NCBI GenBank assembly: GCA_019240655.1
Contig: JAFAXX010000159.1
Span: 1 to 33,245 of the forward strand
Reading direction: 5' to 3'
DNA: 33,245 nt
Source of the DNA: Solirubrobacterales bacterium
Lineage (GTDB): Bacteria; Actinomycetota; Thermoleophilia; Solirubrobacterales; Solirubrobacteraceae
The notes below the pieces were generated by a model. It searched no databases, was not told where the DNA came from, and worked only from the letters and a program-made list of their open reading frames with translations. Below are positions 1 to 10,057 of the stretch, one piece after another (the first letter of the stretch is position 1; the number at the start of each line of letters is the position of its first letter). A program made the translations under genes and the position numbers.

Positions 1-580
1 GCGCTTCCCGATCTACAACAACGAGTACGGCTACATCACCAACCCGCCGAACACCAGCAGGAGCCACTTCGTGTCTCCGACGACGGCCGCTCTGTACATC
101 AACTGGGCCGAGTATCTGTCCTGGCGCTCGCCGCGGATCGTCTGCTCGATGCAGTACCTCCTGTACGACCCGAATCCGCGCAACGCACCTGAGTACGGCG
201 GGTTCGCCAGCGGGCTGATCCTGTATGGCGGCAAGCGCAAGCCGACCTATGACGCCTACCGTCTGCCGCTGTTCCTCCCGGTGAGCTCGACTCGGCGCGG
301 ACGGAGCCTCGAAGTGTGGGGAGCCGCCCGGCCGGCCCACCGGTACGGCAACGAATCGGTACAGATCCAGTTCCAGCGTGGGTCCCGCGGACCGTTCACC
401 ACGATCGCCAACGTCGGGCTCTCGAGCCCACTGGGCTACTTCGACCGCCACGTCGTCTTCCCGGCGAGCGGCGCCGTACGCCTGGCGTGGACATATCCCC
501 CGGCCGGCGCAGTCGGCTTCAGCGACCCGCTCGCCGGCCAGACCGTCTACAGCCGGACCACCACGATCTCGGTCAGGTAG
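1..580 (+). CDS. Secreted glycoside hydrolase-like protein, C-terminal part (5' end outside window)
   Basis: The reading frame is open from base 2 to a TAG at 578-580 and no start lies in the window, so only about the last 192 residues are visible. They align almost position by position with the C-terminal third of the next gene: the IYNNEYGYIT segment matches IYNTEFGYIT, and both share NWAEYLSWRS, RRGRSLEVWG and VYSRT. In the complete neighbour this part holds the second active-site glutamate and a beta-rich C-terminal region, so this is probably the truncated view of a paralogous TIM-barrel glycosidase. The next gene starts 3 bases after this stop, which suggests tandem duplication and co-transcription. 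Substrate is unknown; a non-catalytic carbohydrate-binding role cannot be excluded. Confidence 0.8.
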   Translation, partial: RFPIYNNEYGYITNPPNTSRSHFVSPTTAALYINWAEYLSWRSPRIVCSMQYLLYDPNPRNAPEYGGFASGLILYGGKRKPTYDAYRLPLFLPVSSTRRGRSLEVWGAARPAHRYGNESVQIQFQRGSRGPFTTIANVGLSSPLGYFDRHVVFPASGAVRLAWTYPPAGAVGFSDPLAGQTVYSRTTTISVR

Positions 581-583
581 CGC

Positions 584-2215
584 ATGGACTTCGTCCGCTC
601 CGCTCTCGCCGCCGTGCGGATCCTCCTCCTCGCGGCCACGCTCAGCGCGATGGCTCCGACCGGGGCCGGCGCGGCTACCGGCATGACGTCGATCTTCCAG
701 GACGACCCCCACCTGATAGCCGACCCCCAGGGCGTGCTCGCGCAGCTGCGCGTCCTCGGAGCCACGACGATCAAGGTCGGCGTGCGCTGGAGCACGATCG
801 CGCCCAGCCCGAACTCTCGCACCCGCCCGCGCGGCTTCCACGCCGGCGACCCGGGCGCGCGTGGCTACAACTGGCGAATCATCGACCCAATCGTCCGGGA
901 CGCCGCCGCCGACGGCATCCAGGTCAATTTCAACCTCGGCAACGCCGCGCCACTGTGGGCGACCGGGCCCGGTGCCCCACGGGACGGCCAGCGCCACTAC
1001 AACTGGGAGCCGTCGGCCGGCGAGTTCGGCCAGTTCGTCGCCGCCGTCGGCAAGCGCTACAGCGGCAGCTACCGGCCCGCCGGCGCCTCGACCCCGCTGC
1101 CGCGGATCAGCTCGTGGTCGATCTGGAGCGAGCCAAACCTCGGCTACTCGATCGCGCCCCAGGGGGTGCCCGGCGATCTGACGATCGAGAACAGCGGCCG
1201 CCTGTACCGTAACCTGCTCGCCGCGGCTTGGGCGTCGCTGGGTGCCACGCACCACGGACCCTCGACTGACACGATCATGATCGACGAGCTCGCGCCCCGC
1301 GGCAACGACTATTTCGGGGTGTTCGCGCCGATGAAGCCGCTCCAGTTCCTCCGCGCGCTCTACTGCGTCGACTCTCGCTACCGGCCGCTGCGCGGCTCCG
1401 CCGCGGCGATCCGCGGATGCCCGACCACCGCCGCCGGATCGCGCCGCTTCCGCGCGCAGAACCCGGCCCTGTTCAACGCCAACGGCGTCTCCGACCACCT
1501 GTGGGCCCGCTGGTACCCGCCCAACGAGGATCCCCAGCACGATCCCGACTACGCGGGGTTGCCCGACCTCGGGCAGTTCGAGCGCGCGCTCGACCGACTT
1601 CAGCGGGTCTACGGGTCCGGCCGCAAGCTGCCGATCTACAACACCGAGTTCGGCTACATCACCAACCCCCCGAACCACAGTGATCCCTTCGTCTCCCCGA
1701 CCACCGCGTCCTACTACCTGAACTGGGCGGAGTATCTGTCCTGGCGCAGCAGCCGGGTCCGCAGCTTCTCTCAGTACCTCCTCGAGGATCCGCCCCCAAA
1801 TCCGGGCCTCTACACCGGCTGGTCGAGCGGGCTGCTGACCTATCAGGGCAAGCCAAAAGCGACCTACGACGCGTGGCGGCTTCCGCTCTACCTGCCGGCG
1901 ACAGCGAGCCGCCGCGGCCGCAGCCTCGAGGTGTGGGGATGCGCCCGCCCGTCGCGCTACGCGATGCTCGACGGCGGCGGTCCCCAGACCGTGGCGATCC
2001 AGTTCGCGACCGGCTCGAGATCGACGTTCACCACCGTCCGCACAGTCACCCTCACCACCCCCACCAGCTGCTACTTCGACACGCGCGTGACCTTCCCGGC
2101 AAGCGGCACCGTGCGCCTCGAGTGGCAGTACCCCGCGAACGACCCGCGGCTCGGTAACTTCGGCCCCTCACAGGGCACCGTGTACAGCCGCACCGTGCAG
2201 ATCACGCTGAGGTAG
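584..2215 (+). CDS. Secreted TIM-barrel glycoside hydrolase-like protein (clan GH-A type), tandem paralogue
   Basis: A 543-residue protein. Residues 1-31 form a signal peptide: Arg near the N-terminus, a hydrophobic run VRILLLAATL, and an Ala-rich cleavage region ending GAGAA. The mature part looks like a (beta/alpha)8 glycosidase. WSEPN at about 181-185 supplies a candidate acid/base Glu183 after strand 4, and IYNTEFGY at about 351-358 a candidate nucleophile Glu355, the usual clan GH-A arrangement. The last 120 or so residues (RGRSLEVWG onward) look beta-rich and may form an accessory domain. Cys residues occur in pairs, consistent with an exported protein. It follows the paralogue ending at 580 by 3 bases and runs convergent to the acyl-CoA synthetase gene. 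Fold and secretion are well supported; the exact GH family and the sugar are not. Confidence 0.8.
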   Translation: MDFVRSALAAVRILLLAATLSAMAPTGAGAATGMTSIFQDDPHLIADPQGVLAQLRVLGATTIKVGVRWSTIAPSPNSRTRPRGFHAGDPGARGYNWRIIDPIVRDAAADGIQVNFNLGNAAPLWATGPGAPRDGQRHYNWEPSAGEFGQFVAAVGKRYSGSYRPAGASTPLPRISSWSIWSEPNLGYSIAPQGVPGDLTIENSGRLYRNLLAAAWASLGATHHGPSTDTIMIDELAPRGNDYFGVFAPMKPLQFLRALYCVDSRYRPLRGSAAAIRGCPTTAAGSRRFRAQNPALFNANGVSDHLWARWYPPNEDPQHDPDYAGLPDLGQFERALDRLQRVYGSGRKLPIYNTEFGYITNPPNHSDPFVSPTTASYYLNWAEYLSWRSSRVRSFSQYLLEDPPPNPGLYTGWSSGLLTYQGKPKATYDAWRLPLYLPATASRRGRSLEVWGCARPSRYAMLDGGGPQTVAIQFATGSRSTFTTVRTVTLTTPTSCYFDTRVTFPASGTVRLEWQYPANDPRLGNFGPSQGTVYSRTVQITLR

Positions 2216-2304
2216 CGTGCCCGCGGCGCCCGGGGCCCCACCACACCCGATGCGATGCTCCGGTTTCTTGCTCTCGGCCGACGCCTGGCCGGCGCGGCTG
2301 GCGC

Positions 2305-4107
2305 TCAGGCGTACATCGCCTCGATCTCCGCCTCGTACTTGGCGGCGATCGGCCCGCGCTTCAGCTTCATCGTCGGGGTGAGCTCGCCGCCCCCCGGCGC
2401 CCAGTCGCCGGGAACGATGGTGAACCGCTTGATCTGCTCGACCCGGGCCAGATGGGGATTGGCGGCGTCGACCCCCGCCTGGACCGCCGCGACCACCTCC
2501 GGCTCGCCGGCCAGCGCCTCGAGCGAGCGTCCCTCGAGCCCGTGCTGCGCCGCCCACGCCGGCGCGAAGTCGGCGTCCAGCACGATCAGCGCGGTGTTGT
2601 ACGCGCGGCCGTCGCCGATGCAGCATGCCTGGCCGATCAACGGGCTGCCGGACTTGAGCGCCGCCTCGATGTTGGCCGGCGACATGTTCTTACCGGCCGC
2701 GTTGATGATGATCTCCTTCTTGCGGTCGATCAGCTTGATGTAACCGTCGTCGTCGACCTGCGCGATGTCGCCGGTGTGCAGCCAGCCGTCGGCGTCGATC
2801 GCTTCGGCCGTCTTCTCCGCCGCGTTGCGGTAGCCGGCCATCACGAACTGGCCCCGCACGAGCAGCTCGCCATCCTCGGCGAGCTTCGCCTCGCACCCCG
2901 GCGACGGAGGCCCGACGGTGCCGAGCTTGACCGCCCCAGGCCGGTTGCACGCGCCGAAGCCGGCGGTCTCCGACATGCCCCACAGCTCCGCCAGCTCGAT
3001 GCCGAGGGCGTGAAAGAACTCGAGCACCTCGACCGGCGTCGGCGCTGCCCCGACGTTGACGGCGAGGGCCTGGTCGAGCCCCAGCATCTCCCGCAGCTCG
3101 GAGAACAGCTCGTCGTCGGCGCGGGCGACCGCGGCCTCGAGCTCCGCCGGTACCGGCTCCCCTCGTTGGGTCAGCCGCACCCGCTCGACCGACGCCGCCA
3201 GCGCCGCCTCGATCCGGTGACGCTGTTCGTCGGGCCGGGCGCCCTGCATCGCCTCGAGTCCCGCCTTGAGCTTCTCCCAGATCCGCGGTACCGCGAAGAA
3301 CCAGCCGGGCCGCACGCGGGGTAGGTAGGAGACGATCTCCCTCGGGTTCGGGCAGCAGGTGATCGTCCCGGCGAACACGATTGGGATGTAGTGGTGCGCC
3401 ATCCGCTCGGCGATGTGCGCCGCCGGCAGCCAGGAGATGACGCGCACACCCACGCCGAACGAGATGACCTGCTGAGTCGCCCCGGCGGCCACCATCACGT
3501 TGCGGTGCGAGAGCTGCACGCCCTTCGGCGGCCCGGTCGTGCCGGAGGTGTAGATCAGCGTGAGGATGTCGTCCGGCGCCACCTGCGCCGACGCGCCGGC
3601 GACATCGAACCCCGAGGCAGACGCCTCCAGCTCCGCCAGGGAAATCGTGCCCGCGGGCGCCTCGCCGCCGACCACGATCACGTGCTCGAGGTGCGGCAGC
3701 TTCCTGGCGGCCTCACGCATCGCCGGCAGGTACGCCGGCTCGACGACCGCCACCCTGGCGCGGGCATCGGCACACTGGTAGCGGATCTCCTCCGGCGGAT
3801 AGGTCAGGTAGATCGAGAACGGGGTGGCGCCGACCATCGCCGCCGCCAGGTCGACCAGGTGGAACTCCGGCCGGTTGCCGAGCATGATCGCCACGGTGTC
3901 GCCTCGGCGCACCCCGAGCTGCCAGAGCCCGCCGGCCAGCGCATCGACCCGGGCCAGCAGCTCAGACCACGTGAGCGAGACCGAGTCGTCGACCGTCCGC
4001 ACGGCGACGATCTCCGGGTGGGCGGCGGCGGTGCGGCGAAGCGCCTCCGTAATCGTCGACGCGTCGGCGGCGCGCGCCTGCGGCGGCGTGACCGTACTGC
4101 TCTCCAT
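2305..4107 (-). CDS. fadD: Long-chain fatty acid--CoA ligase (AMP-forming)
   Basis: A 600-residue member of the ANL adenylating superfamily. It should activate a fatty acid to acyl-AMP and then acyl-CoA at the inner face of the membrane. Visible motifs are the P-loop YTSGTTGPPKG at about 186-196, WGMSET near 400, the hinge region TGDIAQVDDDGYIKLIDRKK, and the C-terminal GGGELTPTMKLKR with the catalytic-lysine region. The overall form resembles FadD15-type long-chain ligases, which are about 600 residues. The ATG at 4107 follows a good GAGGAGG ribosome binding site (4116-4122 on the complement) at 8 bases. It lies 105 bases downstream of rseP in the same direction, as the last gene of the rpsB-rseP cluster, possibly with its own promoter. 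Chain-length preference cannot be read from sequence. Confidence 0.9.
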   Translation of the reverse strand: MESSTVTPPQARAADASTITEALRRTAAAHPEIVAVRTVDDSVSLTWSELLARVDALAGGLWQLGVRRGDTVAIMLGNRPEFHLVDLAAAMVGATPFSIYLTYPPEEIRYQCADARARVAVVEPAYLPAMREAARKLPHLEHVIVVGGEAPAGTISLAELEASASGFDVAGASAQVAPDDILTLIYTSGTTGPPKGVQLSHRNVMVAAGATQQVISFGVGVRVISWLPAAHIAERMAHHYIPIVFAGTITCCPNPREIVSYLPRVRPGWFFAVPRIWEKLKAGLEAMQGARPDEQRHRIEAALAASVERVRLTQRGEPVPAELEAAVARADDELFSELREMLGLDQALAVNVGAAPTPVEVLEFFHALGIELAELWGMSETAGFGACNRPGAVKLGTVGPPSPGCEAKLAEDGELLVRGQFVMAGYRNAAEKTAEAIDADGWLHTGDIAQVDDDGYIKLIDRKKEIIINAAGKNMSPANIEAALKSGSPLIGQACCIGDGRAYNTALIVLDADFAPAWAAQHGLEGRSLEALAGEPEVVAAVQAGVDAANPHLARVEQIKRFTIVPGDWAPGGGELTPTMKLKRGPIAAKYEAEIEAMYA

Positions 4108-4115
4108 CCTCGAGA

Positions 4116-4122
4116 CCTCCTC
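4116..4122 (-). promoter_or_regulatory. Strong Shine-Dalgarno of fadD
   Basis: The complement reads GAGGAGG, 8 bases before the ATG at 4107. It is one of the few strong ribosome binding sites in this window and fixes the fadD start. Confidence 0.75.
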
Positions 4123-4212
4123 GATCTACCTGACGGCGCCCCGGGGCTCGGTGGCTGCGTGGCGAGCGCTTTCGGCAACGTTATCGCAGCACGGCGTGAC
4201 GGCGCTCAACCT

Positions 4213-5310
4213 CTAGCGGGTGCGGAATCCCGGACCGGTCAGGGTCGAGATGTCGTTGCTCAGGCCGATCATGAACACGAGCACGATGAGCACGAAGCCG
4301 ACCGCGCCGGCTCGCTCCATCACCGCGAACGGGATCCGCCTTCCGCGTACCTTCTCCGCCAGTGCCCAGAAGACGTGGCCGCCGTCGAGCGGAAGGAACG
4401 GGAAGAGGTTGACCACCGCCAGCGAAAGCGAGATCAACGCGAGCGTGTAGAGGGCGGCAACCGTGTCGAAGGCGAACCGTTGCTGGGTGACCTCGAAGCC
4501 CCCGACGACGCCATGGAGCTGACTGCGTTCCCTGGGCTCGAACAGCCGCGCGAACGTCGTCACGGTGGTGTGGGTCACGTACCACATCTCCGATGTGCTG
4601 TGTCCGGCGGCGGTGAGCGGTCCGATCGGATGGAACTGCTGCTCGAAGGAGAATCCGATCCGCATCCGCTTCGCCGCGGCGTCGTAGCGAGGGTGGATCG
4701 AGAACCGGAGCAGCTCGTCTCCGCGGCGAACCAGGAGCGTTGCCGCAGTGGTGGCCTGGCAGCCCGCCACGGGCGTCCCGGCGCAGCGATGGGTTCCGAT
4801 CTGCTCGGTGATCTGATCGACCGTGGGATCGCGCTTGCCGTCGATGGCGACGATCTCGTCTCCGGCTCGCAGGTACGCCGTCGCCGGCGCGGTGAGTGTG
4901 CCCGCGGCGACGGTCCGCGTGAACACCGGCTGGCCGTGGCTTACAGTCGGGTCGCCCTGCGACCAGAAGATCCCGAACAGCAGCGCGAAGGCGATCAGAA
5001 GATTGACCGCGGGCCCCGCCAGGATCACGACGATCCGCTTCCACACCGGCTGGTTGTAGTAGGCCCGGGGGCGGACGTCGTCGGGAATGTCCTCGGCCGG
5101 GTTCATCCCGGTGATCTTCACGTAACCGCCGAGCGGGATCGGCCCGACGCCATACTCGGTCTCCCCGCGCCGGGTCTTGATCAGCAGCGGCCCGAAGAAC
5201 AACGAGAAGCGCTCGACCCGCATGCCGACCGCCTTGGCGGCGCTGAAGTGGCCGAACTCGTGCAGAATGATCAGGGCCGCAAAGCCCAGGAAGGCGAGGA
5301 CGTAGGACAC
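4213..5310 (-). CDS. rseP: RIP/site-2-type membrane zinc metalloprotease
   Basis: A 365-residue M50-family intramembrane protease. The zinc-binding HEFGH lies in the first transmembrane helix (His17, Glu18, His21). The conserved NLFPFLPLDGG (about 301-311) in a late helix supplies the third zinc ligand Asp, and a PDZ-like region (LRAGDEIVAIDGK) lies between them. Such proteases cleave transmembrane anti-sigma factors or signal-peptide remnants; the target here is unknown. The start is GTG at 5310, which puts the HExxH helix right at the N-terminus as is normal. The gene follows dxr after 35 bases. The common order dxr-rseP-ispG is broken here, because fadD takes the place of ispG. Confidence 0.92.
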   Translation of the reverse strand: MSYVLAFLGFAALIILHEFGHFSAAKAVGMRVERFSLFFGPLLIKTRRGETEYGVGPIPLGGYVKITGMNPAEDIPDDVRPRAYYNQPVWKRIVVILAGPAVNLLIAFALLFGIFWSQGDPTVSHGQPVFTRTVAAGTLTAPATAYLRAGDEIVAIDGKRDPTVDQITEQIGTHRCAGTPVAGCQATTAATLLVRRGDELLRFSIHPRYDAAAKRMRIGFSFEQQFHPIGPLTAAGHSTSEMWYVTHTTVTTFARLFEPRERSQLHGVVGGFEVTQQRFAFDTVAALYTLALISLSLAVVNLFPFLPLDGGHVFWALAEKVRGRRIPFAVMERAGAVGFVLIVLVFMIGLSNDISTLTGPGFRTR

Positions 5311-5345
5311 GACTGTCAGTGTGACAAGGCCAACGTATGAGTTGA

Positions 5346-6509
5346 CTAAGCCGCGGCGCGCGCGCTGACCAGCTGCGCCGCCGTCCGCCGGGCCTGGGCG
5401 TCGGCGTCAGCCAGCGCGTCGAACGAGTGGACCTGGCCGGCAGGCAGCCGAGAGAGCGTCTCCTCGATCACCGCGGCGATGTCGAGGAAACGCACGCGTC
5501 CGCGCAGGAACGCGTGCACGGCGACCTCGTTGGCCGCGTTCAGCGTGCACGGGGCGGTGCCGCCGATTCGAGCCGCCTCGCGGGCGAGGCGCAGGCAGGC
5601 GAACGTCTCCTCGTCGGCAGCCTCGAAGCTGAGCGCTCCGAGCGAGACGAGGTCGAGCGGCTTCACCGGCACGTCGACGCGCTCTGGGTAGTGCAGCGCG
5701 TAGGAGATCGGCACGCGCATGTCGGGATAGCCGAGGTGCGCGAGCGTCGCGCCGTCGCAGAGCTGGATCATGCTGTGGACGATCGATTGCGGATGGACGA
5801 CCACGTCGATCCGCTCATAGGGAGTTCCGAACAGGTGGTGGGCCTCGATCAGCTCGAGCCCCTTGTTCATCAGCGTGGCCGAGTCGATCGAGATCTTCCC
5901 GCCCATTGCCCAGGTCGGATGGCTGAGCGCCTGCGCGACCGTCACCGCTGCGAGGTCGGGCGCGCGCCGGCCGCGGAACGGACCACCCGAGGCGGTCAGG
6001 ATCAGGCGGTCGACCGTGCCGGGACGCTCCCCGGCGAGCAGCTGATGAAGCGCGGAATGCTCCGAGTCCACCGGGAGGATGGTGCTCCCGGTCGCCTCGG
6101 CCAGCGCCATCACCAGATCGCCGCCGACCACGAGCGACTCCTTGTTGGCGAGCGCGAGGTCGATCCCCTCGCCCAGAGCGGCGACGGTCGGGACCAGACC
6201 GGCCGAGCCGACGATCGCGTTCAGGACCATGTCGCACCTGCAGTCGGTGAGCAACCGCACAAGTCCGTCCGTGCCCGCCAGCACCTCCCCGTCGGTCCAC
6301 GCCTCCGCGGCGCGCGCCGCCGCATCGCGGTCGGCCAGCGCGATGCGCTGGACGCCGTGGCGGGTGGCCTGTTCGAGCAGCAGCTCCCACGCGCCGGCCG
6401 CGCTGAGTGCGACGACCTCGAACTCACCGGCCTGCGCACCGGACACCACGTCGAGCGCCTGCACGCCAATCGAGCCAGTCGAGCCGAGGATGGCGAGGCG
6501 GCGCGGCAC
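5346..6509 (-). CDS. dxr: 1-deoxy-D-xylulose-5-phosphate reductoisomerase
   Basis: A 387-residue cytoplasmic enzyme that converts DXP to 2-C-methyl-D-erythritol 4-phosphate with NADPH, the committed step of the MEP isoprenoid pathway. The N-terminal GSTGSIG (8-14) is the NADPH-binding loop. NKESLV, PVDSEHSA (metal-binding Asp/Glu), TASGGPFR and SHPTWAMGGKISIDSATLMNK are the family's catalytic and substrate-binding motifs, all intact. Length is typical. The start is GTG at 6509, 21 bases after the cdsA stop. Co-transcription with uppS makes sense because the MEP pathway feeds the isoprenoid chain made by UppS. Confidence 0.96.
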   Translation of the reverse strand: MPRRLAILGSTGSIGVQALDVVSGAQAGEFEVVALSAAGAWELLLEQATRHGVQRIALADRDAAARAAEAWTDGEVLAGTDGLVRLLTDCRCDMVLNAIVGSAGLVPTVAALGEGIDLALANKESLVVGGDLVMALAEATGSTILPVDSEHSALHQLLAGERPGTVDRLILTASGGPFRGRRAPDLAAVTVAQALSHPTWAMGGKISIDSATLMNKGLELIEAHHLFGTPYERIDVVVHPQSIVHSMIQLCDGATLAHLGYPDMRVPISYALHYPERVDVPVKPLDLVSLGALSFEAADEETFACLRLAREAARIGGTAPCTLNAANEVAVHAFLRGRVRFLDIAAVIEETLSRLPAGQVHSFDALADADAQARRTAAQLVSARAAA

Positions 6510-6530
6510 GGCGGGGATTCTAGGAGCGCC

Positions 6531-7457
6531 TCAGCCGGGGCTGACCGCGAGCCAGACGTAATAGCCGGCCACGATCGTGAAGATGACCGCGTCGAGCCGG
6601 TCGAGCGCGCCTCCGTGGGCTCCGAACAGGTGACCGGCATCCTTGGTCCCGGCGTCCCGCTTGACCGCCGACTCGAACAGGTCGCCCAGCGGCCCGACGA
6701 TCGCCACGGTGAGGCCGAGCAGCAGCGCATCGCCGTGGCTCAGCCAGTCCTGGTAGAGCCCGGCCAGGTAGACCGCCACGATCGCCACCAGCATCCCGCA
6801 GAGCAGCCCCTCGACAGTCTTGCGGGGTGAGATCTGGGGCGCCAGCGGCCGGCGGCCGAACAGCCGGCCGCCGACGTAGGCCCCGGTGTCAGCCAGGAAG
6901 GTCCCGACGAGGATGTCGATGATCACGCCGTTGCCGTGCGGCGCCTGCCGCAGCATCACCGCATGGGCGAAGGCCAGTCCGATCCAATAGACGCCCAGGA
7001 GGGTTCCCGCTATCGCGACGGTGGCGCCGCGCTGCCCACGGACGAGGATGGTGAGGAACAGGACCGGCAGCGTCCCGACGGTGACCTCGAGTATGCGCTG
7101 CTCGCTTCCATAGCGCGCCGCCATCACCATGCCGGCGAGCGCTGCGAGTCCGACCACGACCACCGGTCGCCACCGCTCGAGCATCCGGTAGAGCTCGTGC
7201 AGGCACACCCAGCCGAGCGCGATCATGAACAGCGCCCACGGCAGCCCGCCGAGGTCAACGAACACGATCGCGACGATCGCCGCGGGCACGGCCACGAGAA
7301 CCCGCGCGAGCAGGTCCGAGCTGCGGCGGGCGCCGCCACCGGCTCGGCGGGGAGCCCCGCGCGGGGCTGGGGCCGGTGGCGCCTCCGGCGGTCGCTGTCG
7401 AGCCGGACGCCTCCGGGCCCGCACCGCGCCCGCGAGCGCCCGGCGCGGCGAAGGCAT
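6531..7457 (-). CDS. cdsA: Phosphatidate cytidylyltransferase
   Basis: A 308-residue integral membrane enzyme that makes CDP-diacylglycerol from phosphatidic acid and CTP. The C-terminal family signature is clear (SAVKRDAGTKDAG followed by HGGALDRLDA), with the Lys-Arg, Asp and His-Gly-Gly residues in place. Several hydrophobic segments span the middle of the protein. The first 45 or so residues are Arg/Pro/Ala-rich, probably a disordered cytoplasmic tail. The frame stays open further upstream, but the ATG at 7457 lies 2 bases after the uppS stop and is the sensible start; the extension would lie inside uppS. Confidence 0.94.
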   Translation of the reverse strand: MPSPRRALAGAVRARRRPARQRPPEAPPAPAPRGAPRRAGGGARRSSDLLARVLVAVPAAIVAIVFVDLGGLPWALFMIALGWVCLHELYRMLERWRPVVVVGLAALAGMVMAARYGSEQRILEVTVGTLPVLFLTILVRGQRGATVAIAGTLLGVYWIGLAFAHAVMLRQAPHGNGVIIDILVGTFLADTGAYVGGRLFGRRPLAPQISPRKTVEGLLCGMLVAIVAVYLAGLYQDWLSHGDALLLGLTVAIVGPLGDLFESAVKRDAGTKDAGHLFGAHGGALDRLDAVIFTIVAGYYVWLAVSPG

Positions 7458-7459
7458 CC

Positions 7460-8146
7460 CTAGCGACCCCCGAACCGGCGTTTGCGGGCGGCGAACTCCT
7501 CGAGACTCTGCTCGAGCGCCTGGCGTGAGAAGTCCGGCCACAGCTCGTTCCGGAACACGAGCTCGGCGTACGCCCCCTGCCACAGGAGATAGTTCGAGAT
7601 CCGCTGCTCGCCGCTCGTGCGGATGATCAGGTCAGGGTCGTGCATCTCGGGTGCGTACAGGTGCCGGGCGAAGTCGGTCTCGTCGCCACCGGAGAAGCTT
7701 CGAGCTGCATCGACGATCTCGGCCCGGCCGCCGTAGTTGAACGCCACGAACATGGTTATGCGGGCATTCTCCCGGGTCAGCTCCTCCGCCCAGGCCATCC
7801 GGTCGAGCAAGCGCGGGGACACCGGCGGACTCCGTCTGCCGATGAACCTCAGCCGCACCCCTTCGGCGTGCAGCTCGGGCGTCTCCTGGTCGATCCGGCG
7901 GGCGAACATCCGCATCAGGGCGCTGACCTCGGCGCGGGAGCGGCGCCAGTTCTCGGTGGAGAACGAGTACACGGTGAACTCCTCGATCCCCAGCTCGGCG
8001 GCGTCGCGCAGCCGGGCCTTCACCGTGTCGGCGCCGGCCTCGTGTCCGGCCACCACCGGAAGCCCGCGCTGCTGGGCCCACCGGCCGTTTCCGTCGGTGA
8101 TGATCGCGACGTAGCGAGCCCGCGCGCCGTCATCGCCCGGGCCCAC
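7460..8146 (-). CDS. uppS: Isoprenyl (undecaprenyl) diphosphate synthase, cis-type
   Basis: A 228-residue cis-prenyltransferase that makes the polyprenyl diphosphate carrier for cell-wall synthesis. Family motifs are complete: IITDGNGRWA with the catalytic Asp18, GHEAG, YSFSTENW, and the C-terminal DLIIRTSGEQRISNYLLWQ and WPDF blocks. Position 17 is Thr where Met is usual, a mild variation. The start is GTG at 8146, directly abutting the frr TGA, so translation is probably coupled. Chain length (C50 or C55) cannot be told from sequence. Confidence 0.95.
   Translation of the reverse strand: MGPGDDGARARYVAIITDGNGRWAQQRGLPVVAGHEAGADTVKARLRDAAELGIEEFTVYSFSTENWRRSRAEVSALMRMFARRIDQETPELHAEGVRLRFIGRRSPPVSPRLLDRMAWAEELTRENARITMFVAFNYGGRAEIVDAARSFSGGDETDFARHLYAPEMHDPDLIIRTSGEQRISNYLLWQGAYAELVFRNELWPDFSRQALEQSLEEFAARKRRFGGR

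Positions 8147-10053
<1,907 letters not shown>

Positions 10054-10057
<4 letters not shown>

Noticed and set aside
3391..5340. 649-codon plus-strand open frame opposite fadD and rseP
   Set aside because: Arg/His/Asp-rich product typical of the antisense of high-GC genes; it lies over two genes with clear family motifs.
5427..6830. 467-codon plus-strand open frame opposite dxr and cdsA
   Set aside because: Shadow of dxr; low-complexity Arg/Asp/Val composition and no domain.
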